DNA of 64,000 bases from the NCBI GenBank assembly GCA_963722815.1, contig CAVROM010000010.1, forward strand, positions 186,001 through 250,000. Reading direction: 5' to 3'. Positions within the stretch are counted from its first letter, which is position 1. Each line of letters opens with the position of its first letter. Below the pieces are notes generated by a model. The model did no database searches. It had not been told where the DNA came from and saw only the letters and a list, made by a program, of their open reading frames with translations. This DNA is from DASQFQ01 sp963722815. GTDB taxonomy: Bacteria; Actinomycetota; Thermoleophilia; Solirubrobacterales; Solirubrobacteraceae. This document shows positions 51,283 through 60,590 of this stretch, one piece after another. Both the position numbers and the translations under genes were made by a program.

Positions 51283-52163
51283 GCCGCGACCCTCGCGCGC
51301 GGTCGGCTGCGCGCGGCCACGAGGCCCGCGACCACGAGCGCCGCGCCGGCGACGGCGCGCGCGGTGATCGTCTCGTCGTACAGCGGCGCACCGAAGCTCA
51401 GCGCGCCGAACGGGATCAGCAGCGCGATGAACGAGCTCGCCTGCGCGGACATCTCGCGCAGCAGGACCGTCAGCGTCACGAACGCCACCGCCGAGCCGAC
51501 GACCGCCAGGTAGGCGATTGAGCCGAGCGCCTTCGCGCCCCACACCGCGTCACCCCAGTCCTCGGTGACCGCGCTCAGCGCGAGCAGCAGCCCACCGCCG
51601 ACCAGCATCGCCCAGCCGTTGAGCACGATTGCGTCGAGGTGGGTGGCGCGCCGCTTGAGCGCGACGTTGCCGAGCGCGGCGCCGAGCGGGCTGAGGACGA
51701 CCGCAATCGCGCCGATCGCCGCTTTGTCCTCGCTCCCGAGCTCGAGGCTCTCGGCGAACGCGAGCGACAGCCCGGCGAGCGCGAGCGCCACGCCGAGCAG
51801 CACGCGCGCGCGGAGCGGCTCGTCGTGGAGCAGGAACGAGGCGAGGATCGCCGTGTAGAGCGGCATCACCCCGAACAGCACCGCGGTCAGGCCCGACGGG
51901 ATGTACTGCTCGCCCCAGTAGACGAGGCCGTAACAGAACGCGAACGGCAGCAGCCCGAGGATCAACGCCAGCAGCCGGTCGGTCTCCAGCGGCCGCCGCC
52001 GCGCCGCGGCGAACGCGAGCAGCAGCACCCCGGCGAGCGCGAACCGTACGCCGGCGCCGAGCAGCGCCGGCGCGTCCTCGAGCCCGATCTTGATCGCCAC
52101 CCACGTGCTCGACCAGATCAGGACGAGCAGGGCGTAGAGCGAGAGTGCGGCGCCGCGGGACAT
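51279..52163 (-). CDS. EamA-family (DMT) transporter
   Basis: The 294-aa protein has ten membrane helices in two EamA repeats: LYALLVLIWSSTWVAIKIGL with RFALAGVLLLAFAAARRR, YGLVYWGEQYIPSGLTAVLF, then NGWAMLVGGGLLLALSAVTE and the closing GAALVVAGLVAARSRPRA. It is a drug/metabolite exporter-like protein, first gene of an operon with the ligase-like and crotonase genes. An efflux or uptake role for the aromatic or acyl substrate is possible. The ATG is 9 nt after a TACCCT box. Confidence 0.88.
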   Translation of the reverse strand: MSRGAALSLYALLVLIWSSTWVAIKIGLEDAPALLGAGVRFALAGVLLLAFAAARRRPLETDRLLALILGLLPFAFCYGLVYWGEQYIPSGLTAVLFGVMPLYTAILASFLLHDEPLRARVLLGVALALAGLSLAFAESLELGSEDKAAIGAIAVVLSPLGAALGNVALKRRATHLDAIVLNGWAMLVGGGLLLALSAVTEDWGDAVWGAKALGSIAYLAVVGSAVAFVTLTVLLREMSAQASSFIALLIPFGALSFGAPLYDETITARAVAGAALVVAGLVAARSRPRARVAA

Positions 52164-52172
52164 CGGCCGTCG

Positions 52173-52178
52173 AGGGTA
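52173..52178 (-). promoter_or_regulatory. -10 box for the EamA/ligase/crotonase operon (leaderless)
   Basis: TACCCT on the minus strand ends 9 nt before the ATG at 52163. Confidence 0.5.
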
Positions 52179-52327
52179 CGGCTCTCTTCGGGACGAGGGT
52201 CGACGGGCTCGTTCGTCGCCGCAGCTCGCGAGTGCCTTCGCTTTCAGGCTTGCTGTTGTGATGGGCCCGTCGGCGACGTCCGACGTGAGGTGAAGGCTCC
52301 GCGACCGACGGGCGAGCTGACTCTCGT

Positions 52328-55300
52328 TCAGGCTGTCGGCCGTTGGGCCGCTTCACGAGCCCGCTCCAAGAGCGTCCGGATTGGCCTCGTCGCTTCGGTG
52401 TCGGGCCGCTCTTGTGCGAGCTCGTCGAGGTCTTGCATCGCCAGCTCGAGCACGCTGCCCGCTTCCTCCACGTCGATCCGGTGCAGGTGTGCGACGGCTT
52501 CTTCGTACGACTTCGCTGCGGACGTCTCGTCGCCCGTCGCAAGGAGCGCGAGACCGAGTCCGGTGAGCGCGGCGACAGCGTCCGGCTCGAGCTCCAAGGA
52601 CCGGCGATAGGCGGCGATCGACTTTTCGAGGCGACCGGCGGCGTACGCCCACCGGCCCATCTCGAGGTGGATGTCCGCTGCGTCAGGCTGGCGTCGAACG
52701 GCTTCCTCGAGCGCTTCGAGCCCGTCCTCCTCGCGATCAAGCCGGAACAGGATGTCGGTGCGCATCGCCAGGGCGCTCGCCATCCGCGGGACCTGCTCGA
52801 CGACGCGATCCATCTCGTCGAGCGCGAGCGGGAGCTGGTCGAGAGCCGCGAGCGCAAAGGCGCGAAGCCACCGGATGAACAGCGTGTCCTCCATGACGGG
52901 CAGGGCCAGGTCGAGCAGTCTCAAGCCCTCGGCGACGCGTCCCTCGTCGATCGCGTCCGTGACCAGCGTCTGGAAGCGGTTGGTTCCCTCCGGCGTCGCG
53001 TCGAGTTCTTGGACGGCGAGCGTTTGCGCCTCGTCGTCGTCGCCGGCGTTGCGGACGATGTCCAGCAGAAGATCGACTGTCTCGGGCTCGGCGCGGCCGA
53101 GCATCCGAAGCGCTCGCGCGGCGGCGGCACGGGTTAGGTCGCCGCCGGATCTCAGCGCTTCGTCGAGCGCCTGTGCCGCACAATCGTCGCCGATCGAACC
53201 GAGGGCCGCGGCCGCCCTCGCGGCACGTGGGGGGGACGGGTCGGCAAGGTGCCCGATGAGCTCCTGGATCGCGTCGTCACCGTCGTAGCCCCGGATCGCC
53301 AGCGCCGCTGCCGAACGGACGTCGCTGTCGTCGTCATCGAGGCAGGCCTGGACAAGCTGGCTGCGCCGTGCCTTCGTCTCGTGCTGTCCCATCGCCGACA
53401 TGGCGAGTTTCCGGGTGCCCGGCCACAGTTCGCGACCGGCCTGGATCAGCAGGTCATCCACGGTGGGCGAGATCCGATCGACGCGAGCGATCGACGCGGT
53501 CGCGAGGTGGCGGAGGAGGTCGCTCCCGTCGCGAAACGCATCGTGCGCGAATCGCACGAGCGCCACCTCCGCCCCGAGGCCGATCAGGACATCCGCGAGA
53601 CGTGCGGCGGACTCGGCGTGGTCGTCTGACGACGGCGGTCCAGCATCTTCGTGAGGGTGCGGGGAACCCAGGCCCCGGAGTGCGCCGAGGAGCGGCTGGA
53701 CGATGACAGGGCTGCGCGTAGCGGCCAGCGCGTCGAGCAGTCGCGTATTGAGCGATCGCTGAGGACCGTCGTCGGTGGTCGGCAGCAGCGCACATAGCTC
53801 GCGCGCCGCGATGGGGCCGCCCATCCGTCCGAGCGTGTCGATGATGGCCTCGGTCGTGACGACATCTGACCTATCCGCGTCCAGCGCTCGGCGCAAGGCG
53901 GGGATAGCGGGCTCGCCGAGGACGCGGCCGGCCGTCGCGAGTCGCGCCCGTCTTCCGAGATCGAAGACCTCAAGTCCGTTCTGCACGGTGACGAGACGCA
54001 ACCAGCTGTGGTCATTGAGGAACCGCTCGCCCGACCAGGAGCCCGGCGTGATGTCCCAACGGTCGCCGTCTGCGCGAACACTCGAGCGGTCGTCGAGCGC
54101 AACGCCGAGGCCGCGCAGCTCCGCCGTCGTCTCCTCGTCGAGCGCGCCCTCGCTCAAGCGACTGGCCGTCGCGAGGGGAAGAGTTGCGACCAGCCATGAA
54201 CGGGGATCGGTCATCCGGCTCGACCACGCCGACGTCAGCTCGTCCGCGCCGGCGAGGGGGCGCAGAGCATCCAGCAGGCGTTCGTTGATCCCGGAATGGG
54301 GTTCCTTTGCGAGCGAGTCGAGGAGCGGCCCGACCGCTGCGGTGTCCTTCCGTTGCTGGAGCAGGACGGCTGCGGCCTCGCGCGCGGCCACCGAGGCGTC
54401 GTTCAGATGGACAAGGACCTCGGTCGTCGACAACGCCGCCCATTCCGCGAGGCAGCTTGAGATCTCGGCGGCCACGCGGCCCCCCGACTGCTTCATGACG
54501 AAGCGAAGATGCTCGGCTGTCATCAAGGCGCCGCTCCTCCAGGCGTCGAGCTGTGACAGCGCCTCCTCGGCCTGGCGGACCAGCTCGAGGTCGTCGTCTG
54601 CTCGCGCCTTGCCGCCGATGCTCGCGATCGAGTCGCGCACGAGTTCGGGGCCCATCCCGGCGAGCAGCTTCTCCGCCCGCTTCCTACGGCGGTCGCCGGA
54701 TGGAGCCGCGCGCCACGCCTCGAAGACCTCACGCACGGCAAGCTCTGATCGGAGCTGCCAGAGCACCCAGCCCGTCTGGTCCCCGGAGCCCGTGGATTCC
54801 GCGGCGAGGGCCTGCGCCACGAGGCTGCCGATCGTCTCCCGGTCGCCGAGTCTGCCGAGCGCGCGCGCCGCCGCGCCCTGCACCGACGAGTCCGGATCGG
54901 AGCGCATGCGCTCTACGAGTGAGGCGATGAGGTCGGCAACGTGGAGACCGGCGACGCCGGCGCACTGGCAGCCGATCCAGCGCCGCACCGCGCGCGGGTG
55001 CTCCAGCAGCGTCCTGATCTCGGCATGCAGCGTCGAGCCGGTCCCCGCCGTCGAAACCTCGGCGTGGCAATACGCGGCGGCCAGTGGATGGCGATCCGCG
55101 AGCGCCGAGATCAGCGGTTCAGGATCGGATGCGAGACCGGCGGCCATGATCAGCGCAGCGACCCAGTTCGACCGGATCTCGTACTCGTAGAACTGCGGCT
55201 CAATATGACGCCAGACGAGCCGCGGCGTCCGTGCAACCGTTTCGGTCACCGGCTGGCCGCTGAGCGCGACGGCTGCGAAGTAGTCGCGGATCGACTCGTG

Positions 55301-57100
55301 GCTGAACTCGAGCGTTCCGAGACTCCGGCGGAGGATTCCGTTGTCCGCGAGCTCCTGCAGGAAGGGAGCGGCGGCCGGCGGATCCGGCATCACCTCGTAC
55401 GCGGTGATCGGATAGATCCCGTCGAACGCCACGCGCCTCTCCTGCAGAAGATCGCGAGTCGTCTGCAGGAGGTCATCGTCCGCTTGCCTTGTCACGTTGG
55501 CGGCGCACATCTCGACCGCGATCCGGGCGAGCACAGGTTTCTTGACGCGCTCGTAGTGGTACTTCGTCGGCCGCGCGTCGCCGATCTTCGCCGCTTCCCG
55601 AAACCCAAAGATGTACTCGTCGACGAGCCGCTGGTAAAGGCGCCCCGTGGTCATCTCCGACGCGTCGGCGCCCAGCTTCGCCTCGCTCGCAGCGAGCGCC
55701 CAGAGGAAGAACGGCGTCGTAAGCAGCTCGCGGCCCTTCGGCCCGAGTCGGTCCGCAAGCCCGGACACACCGTATGACGCCAGGAAGTGCTTCACCTGCG
55801 CGTCGTCCGGCTTCACGATATCTAGCGGTTCCGCGCTGAGCTGCCGAGCCAGCCGCTCCGCGTCGTCGCTCGGCCTCGACGTGATGACGTACGAGTGCGT
55901 TCGGTTCTGGGTCAGCTCGGTGAGCGCGAGTGCGCACGCCTCGCGCGCCGCGGGAGCCACCTCGTTGAATCCGTCGAGCAGAAACAGGCAAGGCCTGCGT
56001 CCCTGCGACCACAATGCTTCCGCATCCGCGTGGTCCAACTGCGTCGCGCGCGCGATGATCGTCATCAACTCGCCGAAGGCGTCCGTCTGCGCGTCGAAGA
56101 AGTTCAGCCGCGCGTACACCGCGAGGGGGGCCGCAGGATTCTCCGCAGCGTGGCTCGCGAAGTCCGCACCGGTCCGGGTGAGCAACGTCGTCTTGCCGGT
56201 TCCGCCCGCCCCCAAGACGATCAGGCACTGCTCCGGCTGCATGAGGAGCTCGGCGAGTTGGGTTGGGCGAGTCGCCGGCGCGTCGTCATCTGGGCGCCCC
56301 TGGACGACGACGTTGAGGTACCGCACGTCCGCTGTCACGGCGTCCGTGCGCTGGCCGCCTCCGAGGTGGACCAGGAATTCGCTCTGCAGGGCTCGTGCGT
56401 GACGGGCGATCCATTCCCCGTCGCTTGTGGGCTCCGACGAAACCAGCTCGAAAACGGGCGACCCGATCGCCGCGAACAGGGGCTCATCGCCGGCGAGCTC
56501 GTCGAGCCGTCGCGCTGTGAGGCTTCCGTTGAACTCGCGCGGATCCTCGAGGATCACTCCGACGAGCTGGTCGCCGCAGAAGACACTGGCTCCTGAGAGG
56601 CCGGCCCAGCCAGAGGTTCCGGCAGCGGTCGGCCGCGCGGTTCGCGATCCGACGACGAGGCCCAGCCGCGCGGCGGCCCGCTCGGTCGCCGGTGAGACCT
56701 CCCCCCAGACGACCTCCAGCTCGCGCCCGCGTTCGTCGAGCCCGGCTACAGGGAACCCCGCCGCCTTCCACGACACGGGCTCGGTGCCGCCACCCAGACG
56801 GCCCCAGCGTACGCCCGGCGCGCCTGGAGAGCACCCCGGCACTCTCACGACGGCTAGATCGAGTGCCGCGGACGACGCGATCACTTCACCATCCCACCAG
56901 TGAGGCCCGCGTTCGGAACCACCGAGGACGTCGCATCTGTCGCCCCGCACCGGCACGCGTCCGTCCTCGACCGGCGGCCGCAGCGTATGCGCGGCCGTGA
57001 GCACGCACTCGCCGGCGATCAGATATCCCGAGCCGAATCGATAGGGCGGCCCTCCGCCAGCAGGCGGTGTGCGCAGCTGAACGACTCGTTCCTCGTCCAT
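52328..57100 (-). CDS. Trypsin-like protease / NACHT (STAND) ATPase / HEAT / TPR protein, 1590 aa
   Basis: Domains in order: (a) residues 1-185, trypsin fold with a complete triad: His38 (CVLTAAHTL), Asp81 (AALDLAVVRV), Ser169 (GLSGASVFCG); (b) residues ~285-560, NACHT NTPase with Walker A GAGGTGKTT (297-305), Walker B LFLLDGFNE (372-380) and sensor SYVITSRPS; (c) a helical section with FSHESIRDYFAAVALSG; (d) ~700-1350 HEAT-like repeats (SSVQGAAARALGRLGDRETI, SDVRSAAALAIRGYDGDDAI); (e) ~1430-1560 TPR (ADIHLEMGRWAYAAGRLEKS, AAYRRSLELEPDAVAALTGL). It is preceded, 15 bp away, by a Trypco2-like gene. The build is that of bacterial NLR-like immune proteins: ligand sensing by repeats, oligomerisation by NACHT, killing by protease. 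Its base composition is visibly less GC-biased than its neighbours, hinting at transfer. Confidence 0.88.
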   Translation of the reverse strand: MDEERVVQLRTPPAGGGPPYRFGSGYLIAGECVLTAAHTLRPPVEDGRVPVRGDRCDVLGGSERGPHWWDGEVIASSAALDLAVVRVPGCSPGAPGVRWGRLGGGTEPVSWKAAGFPVAGLDERGRELEVVWGEVSPATERAAARLGLVVGSRTARPTAAGTSGWAGLSGASVFCGDQLVGVILEDPREFNGSLTARRLDELAGDEPLFAAIGSPVFELVSSEPTSDGEWIARHARALQSEFLVHLGGGQRTDAVTADVRYLNVVVQGRPDDDAPATRPTQLAELLMQPEQCLIVLGAGGTGKTTLLTRTGADFASHAAENPAAPLAVYARLNFFDAQTDAFGELMTIIARATQLDHADAEALWSQGRRPCLFLLDGFNEVAPAAREACALALTELTQNRTHSYVITSRPSDDAERLARQLSAEPLDIVKPDDAQVKHFLASYGVSGLADRLGPKGRELLTTPFFLWALAASEAKLGADASEMTTGRLYQRLVDEYIFGFREAAKIGDARPTKYHYERVKKPVLARIAVEMCAANVTRQADDDLLQTTRDLLQERRVAFDGIYPITAYEVMPDPPAAAPFLQELADNGILRRSLGTLEFSHESIRDYFAAVALSGQPVTETVARTPRLVWRHIEPQFYEYEIRSNWVAALIMAAGLASDPEPLISALADRHPLAAAYCHAEVSTAGTGSTLHAEIRTLLEHPRAVRRWIGCQCAGVAGLHVADLIASLVERMRSDPDSSVQGAAARALGRLGDRETIGSLVAQALAAESTGSGDQTGWVLWQLRSELAVREVFEAWRAAPSGDRRRKRAEKLLAGMGPELVRDSIASIGGKARADDDLELVRQAEEALSQLDAWRSGALMTAEHLRFVMKQSGGRVAAEISSCLAEWAALSTTEVLVHLNDASVAAREAAAVLLQQRKDTAAVGPLLDSLAKEPHSGINERLLDALRPLAGADELTSAWSSRMTDPRSWLVATLPLATASRLSEGALDEETTAELRGLGVALDDRSSVRADGDRWDITPGSWSGERFLNDHSWLRLVTVQNGLEVFDLGRRARLATAGRVLGEPAIPALRRALDADRSDVVTTEAIIDTLGRMGGPIAARELCALLPTTDDGPQRSLNTRLLDALAATRSPVIVQPLLGALRGLGSPHPHEDAGPPSSDDHAESAARLADVLIGLGAEVALVRFAHDAFRDGSDLLRHLATASIARVDRISPTVDDLLIQAGRELWPGTRKLAMSAMGQHETKARRSQLVQACLDDDDSDVRSAAALAIRGYDGDDAIQELIGHLADPSPPRAARAAAALGSIGDDCAAQALDEALRSGGDLTRAAAARALRMLGRAEPETVDLLLDIVRNAGDDDEAQTLAVQELDATPEGTNRFQTLVTDAIDEGRVAEGLRLLDLALPVMEDTLFIRWLRAFALAALDQLPLALDEMDRVVEQVPRMASALAMRTDILFRLDREEDGLEALEEAVRRQPDAADIHLEMGRWAYAAGRLEKSIAAYRRSLELEPDAVAALTGLGLALLATGDETSAAKSYEEAVAHLHRIDVEEAGSVLELAMQDLDELAQERPDTEATRPIRTLLERAREAAQRPTA

Positions 57101-57115
57101 CGCCGCCGGCCTCGT

Positions 57116-57424
57116 TCAGCGGTCGCCCACGTCCGACACCAGAGGAGGACCGCCCGTCGCGCGATCGACAGGTGTGAGGACGATCTTCACCCGCTGCGTC
57201 TGGGTTCGCGATACCTCAGCCTTGGCGTCGACGGACACGACCCACACCCGCACGCCGACGCCTCCGCCGCCGGTCTGGTCGAAGACGACATCGAACTCCA
57301 GCTCGACCGATTCCGGTCGGAATGCGATCGAGGAGTCAGCACCGCTCGCCGCCGCCTTCTCGAGCTCCGACCGGACTCGCTCGATGGCTTCGGCGAGAGC
57401 CACGCCCGGCGCGTTTTCGTCCAC
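57116..57424 (-). CDS. Trypco2-like small protein (trypsin-co-occurring domain 2)
   Basis: The GTG at 57424 follows a perfect ribosome site GAAGGAGG at 6-nt spacing. The 102-aa product reads LAEAIERVRSELEKAAASGA, then SIAFRPESVELEFDVVFDQT, then VRVWVVSVDAKAEVSRTQTQ and VKIVLTPVDRATGG. This helix plus four-strand pattern matches the Trypco2 family, which is known to accompany trypsin-NTPase conflict proteins. It is co-transcribed with the big gene 15 bp downstream. It may be the sensor adaptor or an inhibitor of the protease. Confidence 0.75.
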   Translation of the reverse strand: MDENAPGVALAEAIERVRSELEKAAASGADSSIAFRPESVELEFDVVFDQTGGGGVGVRVWVVSVDAKAEVSRTQTQRVKIVLTPVDRATGGPPLVSDVGDR

Positions 57425-57672
57425 CGTCGACCTCCTTCTCCGGCGACTTGATGCAGCTAGGGATCGAATACCGCAAGTCCGACGTGGTTGGGGAAATGAG
57501 ACTTGCCCTCGGTGGGGCGGGGCTGGGGCGGACAGATGACGGCGCCGCTCTACAGCACCGCCGACTGCCTACGCGAGTCGGGGTGCGCGTTTGCTCCTCG
57601 CAGGGCGACTCTCGCACTCTCGCGCGAGGGAAGCAATGCCCGCGCGTCTCGCGCCTGGCCGCCCCGTGTGGG

Positions 57673-58941
57673 TCAGGGAGCGGCGCCGTGCGACTGCAGC
57701 AGCTCGAGCATCTGCTTCGCGTCCTCGAGCCGGCTGCCCTCGCCGAGGTCGATGTACTGCTGGTAGAGCGCCATCGCCTCGGCCTCGCGGCCGCCCAGCC
57801 GGCGGAGCGCCTGCGCGCGTGAGAACAGGACCCCGGGGCGGTCGGCGAGCTCGCTCGCGCGCGTGAACTCGTCGTAGGCGTGGCCGTAGTCGCCCTTCTC
57901 GTAGAGCGCGCCGCCCTTGTTGAAGATGCCCTTGGCGGTCGCGTTGTCCTTGTCCTCGTCGCCGGTGGCCTCGGGCGCGCGGAGCTCCTTGAGCGCGGCC
58001 TCGGCGTCCGCCTTGCGAGCGCCGTCGCCGCGCGCGAGGTACTGCTCGTAGAGCGCGATCGCCTCCTCGCGGCGGCCGCCCATGCGGCGCAGTGCCTGGG
58101 CGCGGGAGAAGATGATCCCCGGGCGGTCGGCGAGCTCTCCCGCCTTGCTGAACTCGTCGTAGGCGTGGGCGTAGTCGCCGGCCTCGTAGAGCGCGCCGCC
58201 CTTGTTGAAGATGCCCTTGGCCGTGGCGTCGTCGGTGGTCTTGTCGCCGGTCGCCTCCGGGGTCTTGAGCTCTTTGAGCGCCGCGTTGGCGTCGGCGTCG
58301 CGCACGCCGTGGCCGGTCGCGAGGTACTGCTCGTAGAGCGCGATCGCCTCTTCGCGGCGGCCGCCCAGCCGGCGCAGCGCCTGCGCGCGCGAGAACGTGA
58401 TCCCGGGGCGGTCGGCGAGCTCGCCGGCGCGTGTGAAGAAGGCGTAGGCGTGGCCGTACTTGCCGCGCTCGTAGGAGCGGCCGCCGAGCGCGAACAGCTT
58501 GCGCCCGACGTCCTCCTGGTTCTGGTCCTCCTTCATCGCCTCGGCGATCGCGGCCTGGGTCTCCGCGTCGGCGGCGCCGGTCCCCTTCAGCGGCGCGTGG
58601 GCGCTCTGGAACTGGCGCACCGCGCTCGTCGTGATCGGGCCGTAGATGCCGTCGGTGACGAGCTCGGTCTTGACCTCGTCGAGCAGGTTGAGGTGCATCT
58701 GCAGCGCGGTCACCGCGGAGCCGGTCGCGCCCATCGAGAGCGTGCCGTCCGCGGTTGCCGTGGGCGCGCGCGCGACGAGCGCGGCCGCGGCGCGGTTGCC
58801 GGCGCGGCGCTGGATGCCAAGCAGGCCCTGGACGGTCAGCGGCGGAGCGGTCACCGGCGCCGGCGGCGCGAGCGTGGTGACGACGTCCTCCGTGGCCTCG
58901 GGCGCGGGTCCCTCCGCGGCGTGCTCGCGCATGGGCGGCAA
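57673..58941 (-). CDS. Protein with LQRxAGNRA-like motif, peptidoglycan-binding domain and TPR repeats
   Basis: The 422-aa protein has no signal peptide. Residues 1-40 are Pro/Ala-rich; residues 41-52 read LGIQRRAGNRAA, a motif seen near the N-terminus of many actinobacterial DUF4157 and contractile-injection-associated proteins. Residues ~68-135 form a PG_binding_1 domain (MGATGSAVTALQMHLNLLDE, TDGIYGPITTSAVRQFQSAH). From 149 to the end are three 95-aa TPR-type repeats. A secreted or contractile-system-delivered scaffold is a guess. It is encoded upstream of the NACHT pair on the same strand, with a 250-bp gap. Confidence 0.7.
   Translation of the reverse strand: MPPMREHAAEGPAPEATEDVVTTLAPPAPVTAPPLTVQGLLGIQRRAGNRAAAALVARAPTATADGTLSMGATGSAVTALQMHLNLLDEVKTELVTDGIYGPITTSAVRQFQSAHAPLKGTGAADAETQAAIAEAMKEDQNQEDVGRKLFALGGRSYERGKYGHAYAFFTRAGELADRPGITFSRAQALRRLGGRREEAIALYEQYLATGHGVRDADANAALKELKTPEATGDKTTDDATAKGIFNKGGALYEAGDYAHAYDEFSKAGELADRPGIIFSRAQALRRMGGRREEAIALYEQYLARGDGARKADAEAALKELRAPEATGDEDKDNATAKGIFNKGGALYEKGDYGHAYDEFTRASELADRPGVLFSRAQALRRLGGREAEAMALYQQYIDLGEGSRLEDAKQMLELLQSHGAAP
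57676..58497 (-). repeat. Tandem repeat of ~285 bp (three copies) coding for TPR-like units
   Basis: Within the gene below, three consecutive units of about 95 codons (residues 149-243, 244-338, 339-422) share HAYDEF / GELADRPG / SRAQALRR / GGRREEAIALYEQYL / ATGD / ATAKGIFNKGGALYE. The copies are similar enough to suggest recent internal duplication. Confidence 0.75.
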
Positions 58942-58976
58942 GCCTGCCCGACGCGCGCCACGCGGTCAAGCGGCAC

Positions 58977-58982
58977 TAGTGT
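58977..58982 (+). promoter_or_regulatory. -10 box of the ThDP decarboxylase gene (leaderless)
   Basis: TAGTGT ends 9 nt before the ATG at 58992. The gap to the divergent TPR gene is only 50 bp. Confidence 0.5.
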
Positions 58983-58991
58983 CCCGCGCGC

Positions 58992-60590
58992 ATGACGACC
59001 GTCCGCGAGGCCACCTTCGACTTCCTGCGCCGGCAGGGGATCACGACCGTGTTCGGCAACCCCGGCTCGACCGAGCTCCCGTTCCTCGAGCAGTTCCCGG
59101 ACGACTTCCGCTACGTGCTCGGGCTGCACGAGGGCGTGGCGGTCGGCGTGGCCGACGGCTTCGCGCAAGCGAGCGGGCGGCCGGCGCTCGTCAACCTCCA
59201 CACCGCGCCGGGGGTCGGCAACGCGATGGGGGCGATGTTCAACGCCCAGTCGAACAAGTCGCCGCTGGTGATCACCGCCGGCCAGCAGGCCCGCTCGCTG
59301 ATGACGCTGCAGGCGCTGCTGACCAACCGCGACGCCGCGCGGATGCCGCATCCGCTCGTGAAGTGGAGCTACGAGCCGCCCCGCGCCGAGGACGTCCCGC
59401 ACGCGATCGCGCGCGCGACCCACCTGGCGGCGCTGCCGCCGCGCGGCCCGGTGTTCGTCTCGATCCCGATGGACGACTGGCGGATGGAGGTCGACGAGGA
59501 CGCGACCGGGCACCAGCTCGGCCGCGACGTCAGCGGCCGCGCGGGCGCCGACCCGGAGCGGGTCGCGGAGCTCGCGCGGCGGCTCGCGGCGGCCTCGAAT
59601 CCGGTGCTGGTGGTCGGCCCCGACGCCGACGCGAGCGGGGCGTGGGACGCGGCGATCGAGCTGGCCGAGCGCGCGCGGCTGCCGGTGTGGGCGCCGCCCG
59701 CGACCGGCGGCGGGCGGATCGGCTTCCCGGAGGACCACGCGCACTTCCGCGGCGTGCTGCCGCCGGCGGTCGGCCCGCTCGCCGACACGCTGGCCGGCCA
59801 CGACCTGATCCTGGTCGTCGGCTCGTCGGTGTTCGCCTACTACCCCAACATCCCGGGCTCGCTGCTGCCCGACGGCGCCTCGCTGGTCGCGATCACGAGC
59901 GACCCGGACGAGGCGGCGCGGGCCCCGATGGGCGACGCGATCGTCGCCGACGTCAAGCTCACGCTCGAGACCCTGCTCGCGCACGTGGAGGCGCCGGACC
60001 GCCCGGCGCCCGAGCCGCGCGCAGCCGCCGAGCCGCCCGAGGCCACCGATCCGATGACCGCCTCCGCGGCGATCGCGGCGCTCGCCGACGTGTGGCCCGA
60101 CGAGGGCGTGATTGTGCCCGAGTCGCCTGCGACCACCTTCGCGATCCGCAACCGGCTGCGGCTCTCGCGCCCCGGCTCGTATTACTTCACGGCCGGCGGC
60201 GGGCTCGGCTTCGCGCTCCCGGCCGCGATCGGCGTGCAGATGGCACAGCCCGACCGGCGCGTCGTCTGCGTCCTCGGCGAAGGCTCGGCGCAGTACGCGA
60301 TCCAGGGCTTGTGGACCGCCGCCGCCTACGACGTCCCGGTCACGTTCCTGATCCTGCGCAACGAGGAGTACGCGATCCTCAAGTGGTTCGGCCAGATCGA
60401 GCAGGTCACCGGCGCGCCCGGGCTCGACCTGCCGGCGCTCGAGGTCGCGTCCGTGGCCGAGGGCTACGGCGTGCCGAGCACGCGCGTGGACGACGCCGGC
60501 GCGCTGCGCGAGGTGCTGCGCGACGCGATCTCGGCGTCCGGCCCGCGGCTGGTCGAGGCGCGCGTGGCGCCCGGCATGGCCTTGGCGTAG
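58992..60590 (+). CDS. Thiamine diphosphate-dependent decarboxylase, benzoylformate decarboxylase-like
   Basis: The 532-aa protein begins MTTVREATFDFLRRQGITTV and has FGNPGSTELPFLEQF, GLHEGVAVGVADGFAQASG (the conserved Glu for ThDP), LVNLHTAPGVGNAMGAMFNA (His as in benzoylformate decarboxylase) and VFVSIPMDDWRME. The C-terminal ThDP-binding motif is VLGEGSAQYAIQGLWTAAAY with ITFLILRNEEYAI-type sequence. This matches MdlC over its length. Related enzymes include other 2-keto acid decarboxylases, so the substrate is tentative. The amidase further on could belong to a mandelate-like pathway, but no dehydrogenase is seen. Confidence 0.85.
   Translation: MTTVREATFDFLRRQGITTVFGNPGSTELPFLEQFPDDFRYVLGLHEGVAVGVADGFAQASGRPALVNLHTAPGVGNAMGAMFNAQSNKSPLVITAGQQARSLMTLQALLTNRDAARMPHPLVKWSYEPPRAEDVPHAIARATHLAALPPRGPVFVSIPMDDWRMEVDEDATGHQLGRDVSGRAGADPERVAELARRLAAASNPVLVVGPDADASGAWDAAIELAERARLPVWAPPATGGGRIGFPEDHAHFRGVLPPAVGPLADTLAGHDLILVVGSSVFAYYPNIPGSLLPDGASLVAITSDPDEAARAPMGDAIVADVKLTLETLLAHVEAPDRPAPEPRAAAEPPEATDPMTASAAIAALADVWPDEGVIVPESPATTFAIRNRLRLSRPGSYYFTAGGGLGFALPAAIGVQMAQPDRRVVCVLGEGSAQYAIQGLWTAAAYDVPVTFLILRNEEYAILKWFGQIEQVTGAPGLDLPALEVASVAEGYGVPSTRVDDAGALREVLRDAISASGPRLVEARVAPGMALA

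Noticed and set aside
57676..58497. Three evenly spaced repeats first suspected as a CRISPR-like or satellite array
   Set aside because: The period is about 285 bp, the repeats are in frame and code for TPR-like units; there are no short repeats with unique spacers.
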